Positions 22,764-31,351 of a stretch of 48,337 nucleotides of DNA are shown in pieces. The stretch is from Lachnospiraceae bacterium. GTDB taxonomy: Bacteria; Bacillota; Clostridia; Lachnospirales; Lachnospiraceae. Position 1 is the stretch's first letter. Every line of letters begins with the position of its first letter. The position numbers were made by a program, and so were the translations under genes. Where the stretch lies: positions 1 through 48,337 of the forward strand of contig CAJTCH010000040.1 in assembly GCA_910574715.1 (NCBI GenBank), read 5' to 3'. A model generated the notes under the pieces. The model was not told where the DNA came from, made no database searches, and saw only the letters and a program-made list of their open reading frames with translations.

Positions 22764-23618
22764 ATGAAGAGACAGGATTTTAAGGTATTAAAGACCGCAG
22801 ATTTATATCCGTTTCCCGATAACCCGTTTCATGTGGTGGAGGATGAAATGCTCACAGAATTAGCAGAGAGTATCAAAGAGTTTGGCATTGTAACGCCAAT
22901 CATCACACGCCCGAAAGAGGACGGGGACGGCTATGAAATCATTGCGGGACAGCGGCGTGTCCGTGCTTCCGAGCTTGCAGGGATAAACACAATCCCCGCT
23001 TTTGTCCTGCCCTTAGACCGTGACCGAGCCATCATCACCCTTGTGGACAGCAACTTGCAACGAGAAAATATCCTGCCGAGTGAGCGGGCGTTTGCCTATA
23101 AGATGAAATCCGAAGCCATGAAGCGGCAGGGTTTCCGCACAGACTTAACCTCGTCACAAGTTGGGACGAAGTTGCGGACAGACGATAAGGTGGCACAGGG
23201 CTTCGGCGTTGGCAGGATGACCGTGCAGAGATTTATCCGATTGACAGAGCTGATACCGCCGATTTTGCAGATGGTGGACGAGGGGAGAATCGCCCTCACG
23301 CCTGCGGTAGAGCTGTCCTTTTTGAAGAAAAATGAGCAGGAAAATCTATTCGCCACGATGGAAAGTGAGGAAGCAACGCCCTCACTCTCACAGGCACAAC
23401 GTATGAAAAGCCTTAGCCAGAGCGAGCGGCTTGACATGGATATGATATTTTCCATTATGACCGAGGAAAAGGGAAACCAGAAAGAAACTTTGAAAATCAA
23501 CACAAGCAAGCTGAAAAAATATTTTCCGAAGAACACAACGCCGAAGCAGATGGAGGACGCCATCATCAAACTGTTAGAGCGTGAATTGCAGAGGAAACGG
23601 AACAGGGACAGCCGCTAA
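22764..23618 (+). CDS. ParB/Spo0J-family partition-like protein
   Basis: 284 residues. The ParB N-terminal domain shows LYPFPDNPFHVVEDEMLTEL, IKEFGIVTPIITRP, IIAGQRRVRASELAGI and NLQRENILPSERAFAYKMK; an HTH follows with KVAQGFGVGRMTVQRFIRL. No ParA gene is next to it, which is common for ParB-like proteins of mobilizable elements, where they may regulate or stabilise the excised circle. It starts 8 nt after the relaxase stop, so both are one transcript. Confidence 0.88.
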   Translation: MKRQDFKVLKTADLYPFPDNPFHVVEDEMLTELAESIKEFGIVTPIITRPKEDGDGYEIIAGQRRVRASELAGINTIPAFVLPLDRDRAIITLVDSNLQRENILPSERAFAYKMKSEAMKRQGFRTDLTSSQVGTKLRTDDKVAQGFGVGRMTVQRFIRLTELIPPILQMVDEGRIALTPAVELSFLKKNEQENLFATMESEEATPSLSQAQRMKSLSQSERLDMDMIFSIMTEEKGNQKETLKINTSKLKKYFPKNTTPKQMEDAIIKLLERELQRKRNRDSR

Positions 23619-23695
23619 TCTTTTTTTTCGGGAGGTAAATATAAGACACTGGAAGAAAAAAGACAGCCAGATAAGACAGAAAGTTGAGGTAGAAA

Positions 23696-23926
23696 ATGAA
23701 AGAAATCCAGTATGAGATTGTAAAGGAAGTCGCTGTATTGTCGGCAAGTGACAGCGGCTATACAAAGGAAATCAATTTGATTTCATGGAACGGGAACGAG
23801 CCAAAGTATGACATCCGCAGTTTTTCCCTGAACCGTGAGAAATGCGGCAAGGGAATCACGTTGACCGTTGATGAAGCGGCGGCACTCCTTAAAGCATTGC
23901 AGAAAGAATTGAACAGCGGCGATTGA
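23696..23926 (+). CDS. YdbC/PC4-like ssDNA-binding protein
   Basis: 76 residues. It matches YdbC of Firmicutes, a PC4-fold protein: VAVLSASDSGYTKEINLISW, then NGNEPKYDIRSFSLNREKCG and KGITLTVDEAAALLKAL. PC4-fold dimers bind single-stranded DNA, which fits a role in protecting the strand during transfer or replication. GAGGTAGAAA precedes the ATG. Confidence 0.8.
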   Translation: MKEIQYEIVKEVAVLSASDSGYTKEINLISWNGNEPKYDIRSFSLNREKCGKGITLTVDEAAALLKALQKELNSGD

Positions 23927-23997
23927 TGGTGTCTGATTGGCAGAGCAGGGGGATTTTATATACTCCCTTTGCCCTGTCTGGAAAGGGAGATTTGAAT

Positions 23998-24189
23998 ATG
24001 GGCGAGGATAAGACAGCGAACAAAAAGAGGAAACGTATTGTACCAAAAGCAAAAGTGCAGGTAATTATCAGTCGGGAATATGTCGGCACACAGACCGTTG
24101 CCGAAGCGTTTATCCCGATTATTTCCGAGGATATACGGAGGGAGATTGCCAAAGATGACACCTTCGACAATGACGGGTTATCCGCTTAG
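23998..24189 (+). CDS. Small element protein of unknown function
   Basis: 63 residues: MGEDKTANKKRKRIVPKAKV, then QVIISREYVGTQTVAEAFIP and an acidic end. A basic N terminus hints at nucleic-acid contact. The frame opens at 23923, but GGGAGATTTGA immediately precedes 23998. Genes of this type sit directly before serine recombinases in Clostridial mobilizable elements, so it may be a recombination accessory. Function not recognised. Confidence 0.6.
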   Translation: MGEDKTANKKRKRIVPKAKVQVIISREYVGTQTVAEAFIPIISEDIRREIAKDDTFDNDGLSA

Positions 24190-24243
24190 AATGTACGCAA
24201 TGGAACATGAAATTTAGTAGAGCAAGGACGGAGGTTTAACAGT

Positions 24244-26214
24244 ATGGCAGGGATAAGAACGGGGAATCAGATTTATGAAGTCGGCATTTACTGCCGCTTG
24301 TCAAAGGACGATGGCACGGAAAACGAGAGTGCGAGCATTGCCACGCAGAAATCCATCCTCACGGATTATGTGAAAAAGCAGGGCTGGCATTTGGCAAAAA
24401 CTTATGTGGACGACGGTTATTCTGGTACGAATTTCCAAAGACCGAGCTTCCAGAACATGATTAAGGACATTGAAAACGGACGGATAAACTGCGTGATTAC
24501 GAAAGATTTATCACGTTTAGGGAGGAACTACCTTGACTGCGGATTATATTTGGAAGTCTTTTTCCCAGAGCATAATGTGAGGTATATAGCGGTCAATGAC
24601 GGCGTGGATACCTTGAATAAATCGGCGATGGACATCACCCCATTCCGCAATATCCTAAACGAAATGTACTCTGCCGATGTGTCGGTCAAGATAAAATCGG
24701 CGTACCGAGCGAGGTTTCAGCAGGGGAAATTCATGGGGACGTATGCACCCTATGGGTATATCAAAGACCCTGCCGACCATAACCACCTGCTGATAGATGA
24801 TAAGGTTGCCCATGTGGTAAGAGAGATTTTTGAACTTGCATTAGAGGGAAATGGAATCTCCAAAATCCGCAAGCACATCAATAAACAGCATATCTTACGC
24901 CCTGCCGCTTATGCGGCGGAGCAGGGGGCGGCAGGCTACGAGCGGTACTTTGAGGGTAACGAGGAAAACCGCTATATCTGGAGCGAGAACAGCGTGAGGG
25001 GCATTTTAAGAAGCCCGATATATGCGGGGAACCTTGCAGGCTACAAGCGGATTGCCGCCAACATGAAAAGCAGGAAACGCCCCTCGAAGCTGCCCGAAGA
25101 ATGGGAAGTGATACCCGACACCCATGAGGGGATAGTCACGCAGGAGGAGTTTGACACCGTACAGCAGCTTATCACAAGCCGCAGACTGCCCGAAAACAAG
25201 GGCGGCTTTGAGAACATTTTTGCAGGCGTTATCAAGTGTGCGGACTGCGGCTACGCTCTTCGGGCTATGAGTGCCAACAGAAGAAAACGCCCCGACATCA
25301 TCGACTGCGTACAATACACCTGCAATAATTATGGCAGGTATGGAAACGTCATGTGTACTGCACACGCCATTGAAGCGAGGGATTTATTCAACGCCGTGCT
25401 TGCCGACATCAACCGTTTTGCAGATATGGCGGTGAATGACGAGCGGGCGGTGAGAGCCATAGAAAAGCGGCTAACGGAAACAGACCAGAGCAAAGCAAAA
25501 GCAATGGAGAAAGAACGGAAGAAGCTGAACAAACGCCTTGCAGAGCTTGACAGGCTGTTTTCCTCTCTCTATGAGGATAAAGTCATGGAGCGTATCACCG
25601 AGCGGAATTTTGAGATGATGTCGGAGAAATACCAGAAAGAACAGCTTGAAATTGAAACAAGGCTGAAAGAGGTAACGGAAACGCTCAATGAAAGCTATGA
25701 GAAATCGCAGGGAATCCGTGACTTCCTCTCCCTTATCCGCAACTACCAAGGCTTAAAGGAACTGGACGCAACGATTGTAAACGCCTTGATAGACAAGATA
25801 CTTGTTTCGGAGCGTGAGAAGATGACAGACGGAACAGTGAAGCAGGAAATCAAGATTTACTATAAATTCATCGGCTTTGTCGGTGAATTACATATCACAC
25901 CCACGAAACGATGGACAGCATTGCCCGCCAAACACTGTACGGTGTGCAACATTGAATACGTCCCTGGCTCTGGCATATCAAAGTATTGTCCCGTTTGCGC
26001 CAAGAAGATGCAGAGGGAGAAGTCAAACGAGAGCAAACGCAGGAGCAGGGAGCAGAAACGGATGGCATGTATTGAACTGTCCGCAAAAAATGACCGACTG
26101 AGGAAGCCGTCCGTACAGGAGAGCCTGAAAGGGCGGCAGGAACGCATCCGGCAGGAGCAGGCAGCAAAAAGCCAGCCGCCCCGGACAGAGAAACAACAGA
26201 ATATGGAACTTTAA
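24244..26214 (+). CDS. Large serine recombinase (TndX/TnpX-like)
   Basis: 656 residues. Resolvase domain: YCRLSKDDG with the nucleophilic Ser near residue 18, then SIATQKSILTDYVKKQGW, the DDGYSGTNFQRPSFQNMI and TKDLSRLGRNYL motifs. The recombinase domain follows (YAPYGYIKDPADHNHLLIDD, IRSPIYAGN-type repeat near 260), then the zinc ribbon CADCGYALRA with a late CNNYG, a coiled coil and a C-terminal DUF4368 segment with a second Cys cluster (CTVCNIEY, CPVCAKK). Such enzymes excise and insert elements at short GA-type sites. It stands at the right end of its module, where this class usually lies. Confidence 0.93.
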   Translation: MAGIRTGNQIYEVGIYCRLSKDDGTENESASIATQKSILTDYVKKQGWHLAKTYVDDGYSGTNFQRPSFQNMIKDIENGRINCVITKDLSRLGRNYLDCGLYLEVFFPEHNVRYIAVNDGVDTLNKSAMDITPFRNILNEMYSADVSVKIKSAYRARFQQGKFMGTYAPYGYIKDPADHNHLLIDDKVAHVVREIFELALEGNGISKIRKHINKQHILRPAAYAAEQGAAGYERYFEGNEENRYIWSENSVRGILRSPIYAGNLAGYKRIAANMKSRKRPSKLPEEWEVIPDTHEGIVTQEEFDTVQQLITSRRLPENKGGFENIFAGVIKCADCGYALRAMSANRRKRPDIIDCVQYTCNNYGRYGNVMCTAHAIEARDLFNAVLADINRFADMAVNDERAVRAIEKRLTETDQSKAKAMEKERKKLNKRLAELDRLFSSLYEDKVMERITERNFEMMSEKYQKEQLEIETRLKEVTETLNESYEKSQGIRDFLSLIRNYQGLKELDATIVNALIDKILVSEREKMTDGTVKQEIKIYYKFIGFVGELHITPTKRWTALPAKHCTVCNIEYVPGSGISKYCPVCAKKMQREKSNESKRRSREQKRMACIELSAKNDRLRKPSVQESLKGRQERIRQEQAAKSQPPRTEKQQNMEL

Positions 26215-26217
26215 ATC

Positions 26218-26265
26218 GGCGCTTGTTTTGTGATTTATAACCGCAGACAAGCGCCTTTTTCTTTT
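26218..26265 (+). terminator. Terminator of the recombinase module
   Basis: GGCGCTTGT (26218-26226) pairs with ACAAGCGCC (26247-26255), a perfect 9-bp stem with a 20-nt loop, followed by TTTTTCTTTT. It closes the MobV/recombinase transcript. Confidence 0.8.
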
Positions 26266-26281
26266 GAACAGAATTTATTGG

Positions 26282-26312
26282 CAACGTGAGCGACATTGTG
26301 TCGCCCACGTTG
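26282..26312. repeat. Hairpin at the recombinase/primase boundary
   Basis: CAACGTG and GCGAC pair with GTCGC and CACGTTG around a 5-nt loop, with one mismatched base on each side. It lies exactly where the MobV/recombinase module meets the GC-rich primase gene, so it could be a module end or the primase gene's own control hairpin. Confidence 0.5.
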
Positions 26313-26334
26313 GGATTATCAGGAGGAACGCCTA

Positions 26335-26982
26335 TTGAACGTATTTGAAGCCGTGAAGCAGTCCGTCACCACAAGTCAGGCTGCGGAGCGTTATGGAATT
26401 AAAGTGAACCGGAACGGGATGTGCGTCTGCCCGTTCCACAACGACAGGAACCCAAGCATGAAAGTTGACCGCCGCTTTTACTGTTTCGGCTGCGGAGCCA
26501 CCGGGGACGTGATTGACTTTGTTTCCCTGCTCCACGGTATCGGGAGCAGGGAAGCCGCCCTCATGCTGGCACAGGACTTCTCCATCCCTTATGAGGACGG
26601 GAGGAACGCCGGGAAAGAACCTATCCGGCCACGACTGCGGAAGGAAACAGAGGAACAGAAATTTAAGCGCATGGAGCGGCACTGCTTCCGGGTGCTGTCC
26701 GACTATTACCATCTCCTGCGCCGCTGGAAGGAGGAATACGCCCCACACCAGCCCGATGAAGCATGGAACCCCCGGTTTGTGGAAGCCCTGCAGAACATGA
26801 GCCGGGTGGAATACCTGATGGACGTGCTTCTCTCCGGGGACATTCAGGAGCGGGCGGCGCTTATCACAGGACACGGAAAGGAAGTGAGGAACCTTGAAAG
26901 ACGAATGGCAGAATTTACCGCCCCAGATACGGCAGGAAATAGTGAACATGGCAGACAGCGCCGAGCCGCCCCGGAGCGTTGA
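26335..26982 (+). CDS. CHC2 zinc-finger DNA primase-like protein
   Basis: 215 residues from a TTG start 8 nt after AGGAGG. The N-terminal CHC2 zinc finger is clear: CVCPFHNDRNPSMKVDRRFY followed by CFGCGATGDVIDFVS. The rest is helical and charged with no TOPRIM domain, as in the short primase-like proteins of Tn1549-type and MobQ elements. It is GC-rich like the MobQ relaxase and unlike the recombinase block, so it may belong to the outer element. It overlaps the VapE fragment by 89 nt, the usual arrangement. Confidence 0.8.
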   Translation: MNVFEAVKQSVTTSQAAERYGIKVNRNGMCVCPFHNDRNPSMKVDRRFYCFGCGATGDVIDFVSLLHGIGSREAALMLAQDFSIPYEDGRNAGKEPIRPRLRKETEEQKFKRMERHCFRVLSDYYHLLRRWKEEYAPHQPDEAWNPRFVEALQNMSRVEYLMDVLLSGDIQERAALITGHGKEVRNLERRMAEFTAPDTAGNSEHGRQRRAAPER

Positions 26983-27124
26983 GGAAGTCAAGGCCATGCT
27001 GGAAACCACCGAGAAAGGCGGCTTCCGCAACAGCATGAGCAACTGCCTGACCGTGTTTCAGTACGACCCGCTCCTTTCCGGGGCGGTTGCCTACAACCTG
27101 CTGACCGACCGTAGTCCTCGATAA
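26894..27124 (+). pseudogene. VapE-type helicase/primase gene, 5' fragment
   Basis: Only about 70 residues remain (MKDEWQNLPPQIRQEIVNMA from a TTG start, through SMSNCLTVFQYDPLLSGAVA to NLLTDR). Virulence-associated E-family proteins of mobile elements are some 400-480 residues and contain a P-loop ATPase, all of which is missing. The native reading breaks after LLTDR at about 27110, and the frame stops at 27122-27124 in foreign sequence. This marks the right truncation of the element. Confidence 0.75.
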
Positions 27125-27553
27125 GCTGCCCGGTCGGAGTGCCAGAGGAAAAGGTTCATACGGAAATTGCGGAATTGGAGAAAGCGCATATCATATGTGG
27201 TTATCATACATTGGTTGACTGGAACAAAATCAGCGATGAAGATGTCACTGCGCTGGTAGAATTGAGGGTAACACCGCAGGGCGGCGACGGATATGAAAAG
27301 CTGGCAGATAAGATTAAAGATTTTCCCCAGGTGGTTATGCTTTACCTGATGTCGGGAGCTTATGATTTTATGGTAATGGTAAAGGGAAAAACATTAAGGG
27401 AAATCTCGCTGTTTGTGTCCGGCAAGCTGGCGTCCATTGAGGAAGTACAAAGTACAAAATACAACAACCCATTTCACATTGACGAAATATAAAGAATCAG
27501 GGGTAAGCCTTGCTGTGGACAGGCCGGATGAGAGAATGGTGGTGACACCATGA
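27125..27553 (+). pseudogene. Lrp/AsnC-family regulator, 5'-truncated and frameshifted
   Basis: The ligand-binding part is intact: GVPEEKVHTEIAELEKAHII, then DEDVTALVELRVTPQGGDGY and VVMLYLMSGAYDFMVMVKGK. The N-terminal helix-turn-helix is absent, and a stop at 27112-27114 closes the frame upstream. Near 27456-27461 one extra base shifts the frame; the other frame then continues as KYKESGVSLAVDRPDERMVV and ends at 27551-27553, overlapping the aminotransferase start as ATGA. So two lesions inactivate it. It probably once controlled the following aminotransferase. Confidence 0.75.
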
Positions 27554-28721
27554 AAGAATTGCTGTCGCAAAAAATATTACAGCTGAAACCGTCGGGAATC
27601 CGGAATTTTTTGATGTTGCTAATGAGATTCCGGGTGTGATATCACTCGGCGTGGGAGAACCGGATTTTGCAACACCGTATCATATACGTGAGGTGGGAAC
27701 ATGGGCTATGCAGTCAGGCAAGACTTTTTATACGTCAAACAGTGGCTTATACAGCCTGCGAAAAGCAATATGTAATTATACGGAAAGACGGATTGGGGTG
27801 TCTTACCAGCCGGAGGGCGAAGTATTGGTTACAGTCGGCGGAAGCGAGGCGATTGATATTGCTCTGCGGACGATCATCAATCCGGGAGATGAGATTTTAT
27901 ATATTGAGCCGAGTTTTGTATCCTATTTGCCGTGTATTGTTATGGCAGATGGAATCCCTGTGCCTGTCGAGCTGAAAGCAGGAAACCGTTTTCGTTTAAC
28001 CGCAAAGCGGCTCGAAAATGTAATTACGCCACGGAGCAAAGCCCTTATTTTATCATATCCAAACAATCCAACCGGGGCAATTATGGAACGAGATGATCTG
28101 GAAGAATTGGCAGAAGTTATTAAAAAACATAATATACTTGTAATCTCTGATGAAATATACAGCGAACTTACTTATGGAAAAGAGCATATAAGCATTGCCG
28201 GCATTTCGGGAATGAAAGACAGGACGATCCTGATAAATGGGTTTTCTAAAAATTTTGCAATGACCGGATGGCGTCTGGGTTATGTGTTTGCCCATAAGGA
28301 AATTATGGAGCAGATGACAAAGGTACACCAATATGCGATCATGTGTGCACCCACGGTCAGCCAGTATGTGGCGGTTGAAGCAATGAAAAATGGAGAGGCA
28401 GATGCTGCCTGCATGAGGGAGTCTTATGATCAGCGCCGCCGCTATTTATATTATGAATTGGAACATTTAGGTCTTCCCTGTTTTGAACCGGAAGGGGCTT
28501 TCTATATGTTTCCGGACATTCGTGAGTTTGGAATGTCCAGCGAAGCATTTGCTATGGAACTGCTGGAGAAAGAAAAAGTTGCTGTTGTTCCGGGAAGTGC
28601 GTTTGGCAGGTCAGGCGAAGGCTTCGTCCGTATGTCCTATGCTTATTCTATTGATGAATTGAAGGAGGCAATGGTGAGGATAGGACGTTATCTCCAGAGA
28701 AAACGGGAGGCGTTAAAATGA
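27550..28721 (+). pseudogene. Class I/II PLP aminotransferase with N-terminal frameshift
   Basis: About 390 residues if repaired. Motifs: NPTGAIMERDDLEEL, SDEIYSELTYG and the PLP lysine in NGFSKNFAMTGWRLGYV. The natural start MKELLSQKILQLKPSGIR at 27550 leads into a stop; one base is missing near 27604 in the AATTTTTT run, after which the frame continues as DVANEIPGVISLGVGEPDFA. A GTG at 27636 could restart translation but lacks a good ribosome site, and would lose some 29 residues. The family acts on aspartate or aromatic amino acids. A sequencing slip in the T-run cannot be ruled out. Confidence 0.7.
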
Positions 28722-29316
28722 TAGCAGAGGAAATGGTAAATTTAGGGGAAAAGAAATCCGCTATCCGAGAAAATTTTGAATATGGCAGACAGAGGATGGA
28801 ACAGATTGGAAAAGAAAAAGTTTTTGATTTCAGTCTGGGCAATCCGAATGTTCCGGCACCTGCGGGTGTCCGTAGAGCAATGGAAAAGCTGTTAAATCAG
28901 AAAGATGATGTGGAGTTGTTCGGATATACACCAGCGCAGGGAATATTCGAAACACGAAAAGCGATTGCGGATAATCTGAACTTCCGCTTTGGAACTTCCT
29001 TTCGGCCAGACAATTTCTATATTACCTGCGGCGCTGCTTCGGGGATTAGGATTATCACTCAGGCGCTTACAGTTCCGGGTGATGAATATATTATTTTTGC
29101 CCCTTATTTTCCTGAGTATAAAGTGTTTGTCGAAGCGGCGGGAGGAAAATTTGTAGAAGTCAAAACCAGGCAGGAAGATTTTCAAATTGATTTTTCAGCG
29201 TTGGAACAGGCTATTACAGAAAAAACAAAAGCTGTTCTTTTAAATTCTCCCAATAATCCAAGCGGCGTAATTATATCTGAAGAAAATATTATACGGCTTG
29301 CGGCGCTTCTGAATAA
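28718..29316 (+). pseudogene. Second class I/II aminotransferase, 3'-truncated
   Basis: About 200 native residues from MIAEEMVNLGEKKSAIRENF, through FDFSLGNPNVPAP and TCGAASGIRIITQALTVPGD, to LNSPNNPSGVIISEENIIRL. The PLP-lysine half is missing: the frame enters foreign DNA at about 29316 and ends uselessly at 29428. It overlaps the first aminotransferase by 4 nt, so both were one operon. About half of the usual 390-400 residues is lost. Confidence 0.75.
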
Positions 29317-29317
29317 A

Positions 29318-29640
29318 AGGTCAGCGTTTTATTTTTTTTCTGCGCTTCCTCTTTCGACTCCAGCAGAGACTCCATTATGTGGTAGGGATCAACATCCTCT
29401 ACACCCATTGCCTTTTCGGTCTGTTTAAAAAAATCTGCCAGAAGTGCATAAGCCCTGCCGCCGCAAAGAGAAGAACCGCAGAGAATGTAGCTGTCCTTGA
29501 TAAACGGTCTCGGTTCCACCTCTTCTTCTGCAAAGTAATTCTCCGAATAGACGGATACCTGTCCATCGGTTCCCATGTTCACCAGGATGGAGTTCTGCAC
29601 ATCCCTCACCGGTATTATGATTCATTACCGGCACCTCCTT
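29318..29640 (-). pseudogene. FGGY carbohydrate kinase fragment (sedoheptulokinase-like)
   Basis: An inner piece of an FGGY kinase: RDVQNSILVNMGTDGQVSVY followed by SENYFAEEEVEPRPF and YILCGSSLCGGRAYALLADF. This is the ATP-binding C-terminal domain start, typical of sedoheptulokinase-like FGGY proteins. No N-terminal domain or C-terminal end is present. A short deletion separates VPVM from RDVQ. It is inverted and abuts the cut aminotransferase at about 29316, so it marks a rearrangement joint. Confidence 0.6.
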
Positions 29641-29767
29641 CTGATTGCGTGTGGTGGAGCTTAGCGGAGGCCAGAAGCAGCGTATAGCCCTAAAGGCTGA
29701 GTATATACTTTCAATATAGAATATGATATAATTGTTTCTGTCATATTATTAACAGAGGAGGCCTTTT

Positions 29768-30433
29768 ATGAACGTGACATTGAACACTGATAATCGCCGA
29801 ATTTCTTCTATGAGAGCCATTCACTTTGCAACGGCACAAGATAAAAACACGGCGGTAAATCATACCTCTAATAGAGATCAAGTAACAATATCTCAAGAGG
29901 GGCGTGACAGATTAGAAGTTTTGGCTGATAAAGCTGAAAATCAACTTAGCACTATGACAAAAGAAGATTTTATGGATATGCTCAAACAATGGAAAAGTGA
30001 AAACCAACCTAAGTTGGAGGTTGACCCTTATCGGAAAGTTGACCCCGATGGTTCCATTTCCCGTGAGACTTATTTTGAATCCTATTTAGGGCAGTTGAAA
30101 GATACGGAGGATACTATCAAATCTTACTATGCTGACGCTTACAAAGAAGCTGTTTCTGCTCCAATTGACAGTTTGACATTTATTTCTGCAAAATATTTGT
30201 GTGATTGGTCTGACTATTATGATCCCAATATTCCGAAGGAGGAACGACAGTGGACACATCATCAGCTTTGGTCAATGCTGACAGATTTTAATGTGGCGTT
30301 AAATGATCCCTATGCATTAGCTTCCTCTGGTGGAACAAAAACAGTAGATGAAATGGATAGAATTGCTAAACAAGCCGTAAAAGATAAGTTAGATTCACTT
30401 GTCAAAGAGTGCGAAACGTCAATAGTAAACTAA
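29768..30433 (+). CDS. Unknown cytosolic protein
   Basis: 221 residues, with AGAGGAGGCCTTTT before the ATG and a likely -10 TATAAT near 29730. The opening VTLNTDNRRISSMRAIHFAT and RDQVTISQEGRDRLEVLADK are of the style of Firmicutes proteins carrying a VTISQEGR signature, but no domain is recognised. The middle has acidic and Tyr/Trp-rich stretches (WSDYYDPNIPKEERQWTHHQ). No signal peptide or membrane segment. Lower GC than the trp region suggests acquired DNA. Confidence 0.65.
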   Translation: MNVTLNTDNRRISSMRAIHFATAQDKNTAVNHTSNRDQVTISQEGRDRLEVLADKAENQLSTMTKEDFMDMLKQWKSENQPKLEVDPYRKVDPDGSISRETYFESYLGQLKDTEDTIKSYYADAYKEAVSAPIDSLTFISAKYLCDWSDYYDPNIPKEERQWTHHQLWSMLTDFNVALNDPYALASSGGTKTVDEMDRIAKQAVKDKLDSLVKECETSIVN

Positions 30434-30617
30434 TTCAAGTCTGCCGCTTTCTTATTCATACAGGTTAATATAGTTTTTAAGATCACAATTAAGATGGTGG
30501 CCGGCTTGCTGGATGGTGACCAGAGATTTTCAGCTTAGAAGAGCAGCCTTAATCACCATGCCGTGTGCATATTTATTTGAATAGAAAAAATCGGGATTTT
30601 TTGAACACAGGGAGGAA

Positions 30618-31340
30618 ATGAATTTGAATGTTTTGTTAGCTGTTCCTCAAGAAAATAACAGTGTACAAGAATTAAATAGTTTTTTATCGCAAAATAATGC
30701 AGACCTTTATATTTTTCCAGAAGGTTTTTTAGATAATAATGTTTTGCAGGAAGCAATTGATATTATAAAAGAAAAAGAAAAATATGTTATTACTGGTTTC
30801 AAGGATTTAGACAGTAACGGGCAGCAAAAAGCACTGGTCATAGATAATGGTAAAATCGTTGATAAATATACGAAGTGTATTTTGACTAAAGGAGAAAAGC
30901 AAAAAGGAAAACGGAATGGGGAAAAAATTGCTTGCGTGAATACTAAATTTGGAAAGGTTGGAATACCAATCTGCTATGAAATACATTTCCCAGAGGTAGC
31001 GAGGATTATGTGTTTGGATAATCCGGTTTTATTGATTAATATAATCGGAACAGGAATGTATCATAATTTACAGTTTGAACAATGGACTTCATTAGCAAAG
31101 GCACGAGCCATTGAAAATGAAATACATGTTATTGGGAGTTCTCATTTTGCTGGTAAAATTCCATTAGCATATGCTTTTGACCCATCAGGAAGATGTGTTT
31201 TATTAAAGCGAAATGAATATGGAGGTTTTATTGTTAAAATTGACTTAGGAAAGAGTGTGGAAAAAAATATTAACTATTTGCCTGACAGACTTCCAAATTT
31301 ATTCTCTCGTTTGGCAGAAAATGATAATATGGATTTATAG
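30618..31340 (+). CDS. Nitrilase-superfamily carbon-nitrogen hydrolase
   Basis: 240 residues. The catalytic triad is in place: Glu in LYIFPEGFLD near residue 36, Lys in KCILTKGEKQKG near 91-96, and Cys in VGIPICYEIHFPE near 120. It should hydrolyse an amide or nitrile, substrate unknown; it is a short member compared with the usual 260-300. AGGGAGGAAATGAATT precedes the start. The HD-domain gene follows after 11 nt, so both form a small operon. AT-rich codons suggest transfer. Confidence 0.85.
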   Translation: MNLNVLLAVPQENNSVQELNSFLSQNNADLYIFPEGFLDNNVLQEAIDIIKEKEKYVITGFKDLDSNGQQKALVIDNGKIVDKYTKCILTKGEKQKGKRNGEKIACVNTKFGKVGIPICYEIHFPEVARIMCLDNPVLLINIIGTGMYHNLQFEQWTSLAKARAIENEIHVIGSSHFAGKIPLAYAFDPSGRCVLLKRNEYGGFIVKIDLGKSVEKNINYLPDRLPNLFSRLAENDNMDL

Positions 31341-31351
31341 GGAGGCAGTTT

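Larger units (their letters stand above)
8264..27115 (+). mobile_element. Composite mobilizable element (MobQ + MobV + serine recombinase)
   Basis: The interval carries two relaxase genes, two oriT-like sites, several sigma-like regulators, TnpV, ParB, a RepA-like ATPase, a ssDNA-binding protein, a large serine recombinase and a primase/VapE pair. No type IV secretion genes are seen, so it would need a helper to transfer. Base composition shifts abruptly: GC-rich at 10553-12034 and 26335-27115, AT-rich at 9934-10416 and 12744-18137. This suggests a nested structure in which cargo and a MobV element were inserted in a GC-rich MobQ/primase element. Ends are not exact: no direct repeats were found, and the right end cuts VapE. 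Confidence 0.65.
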
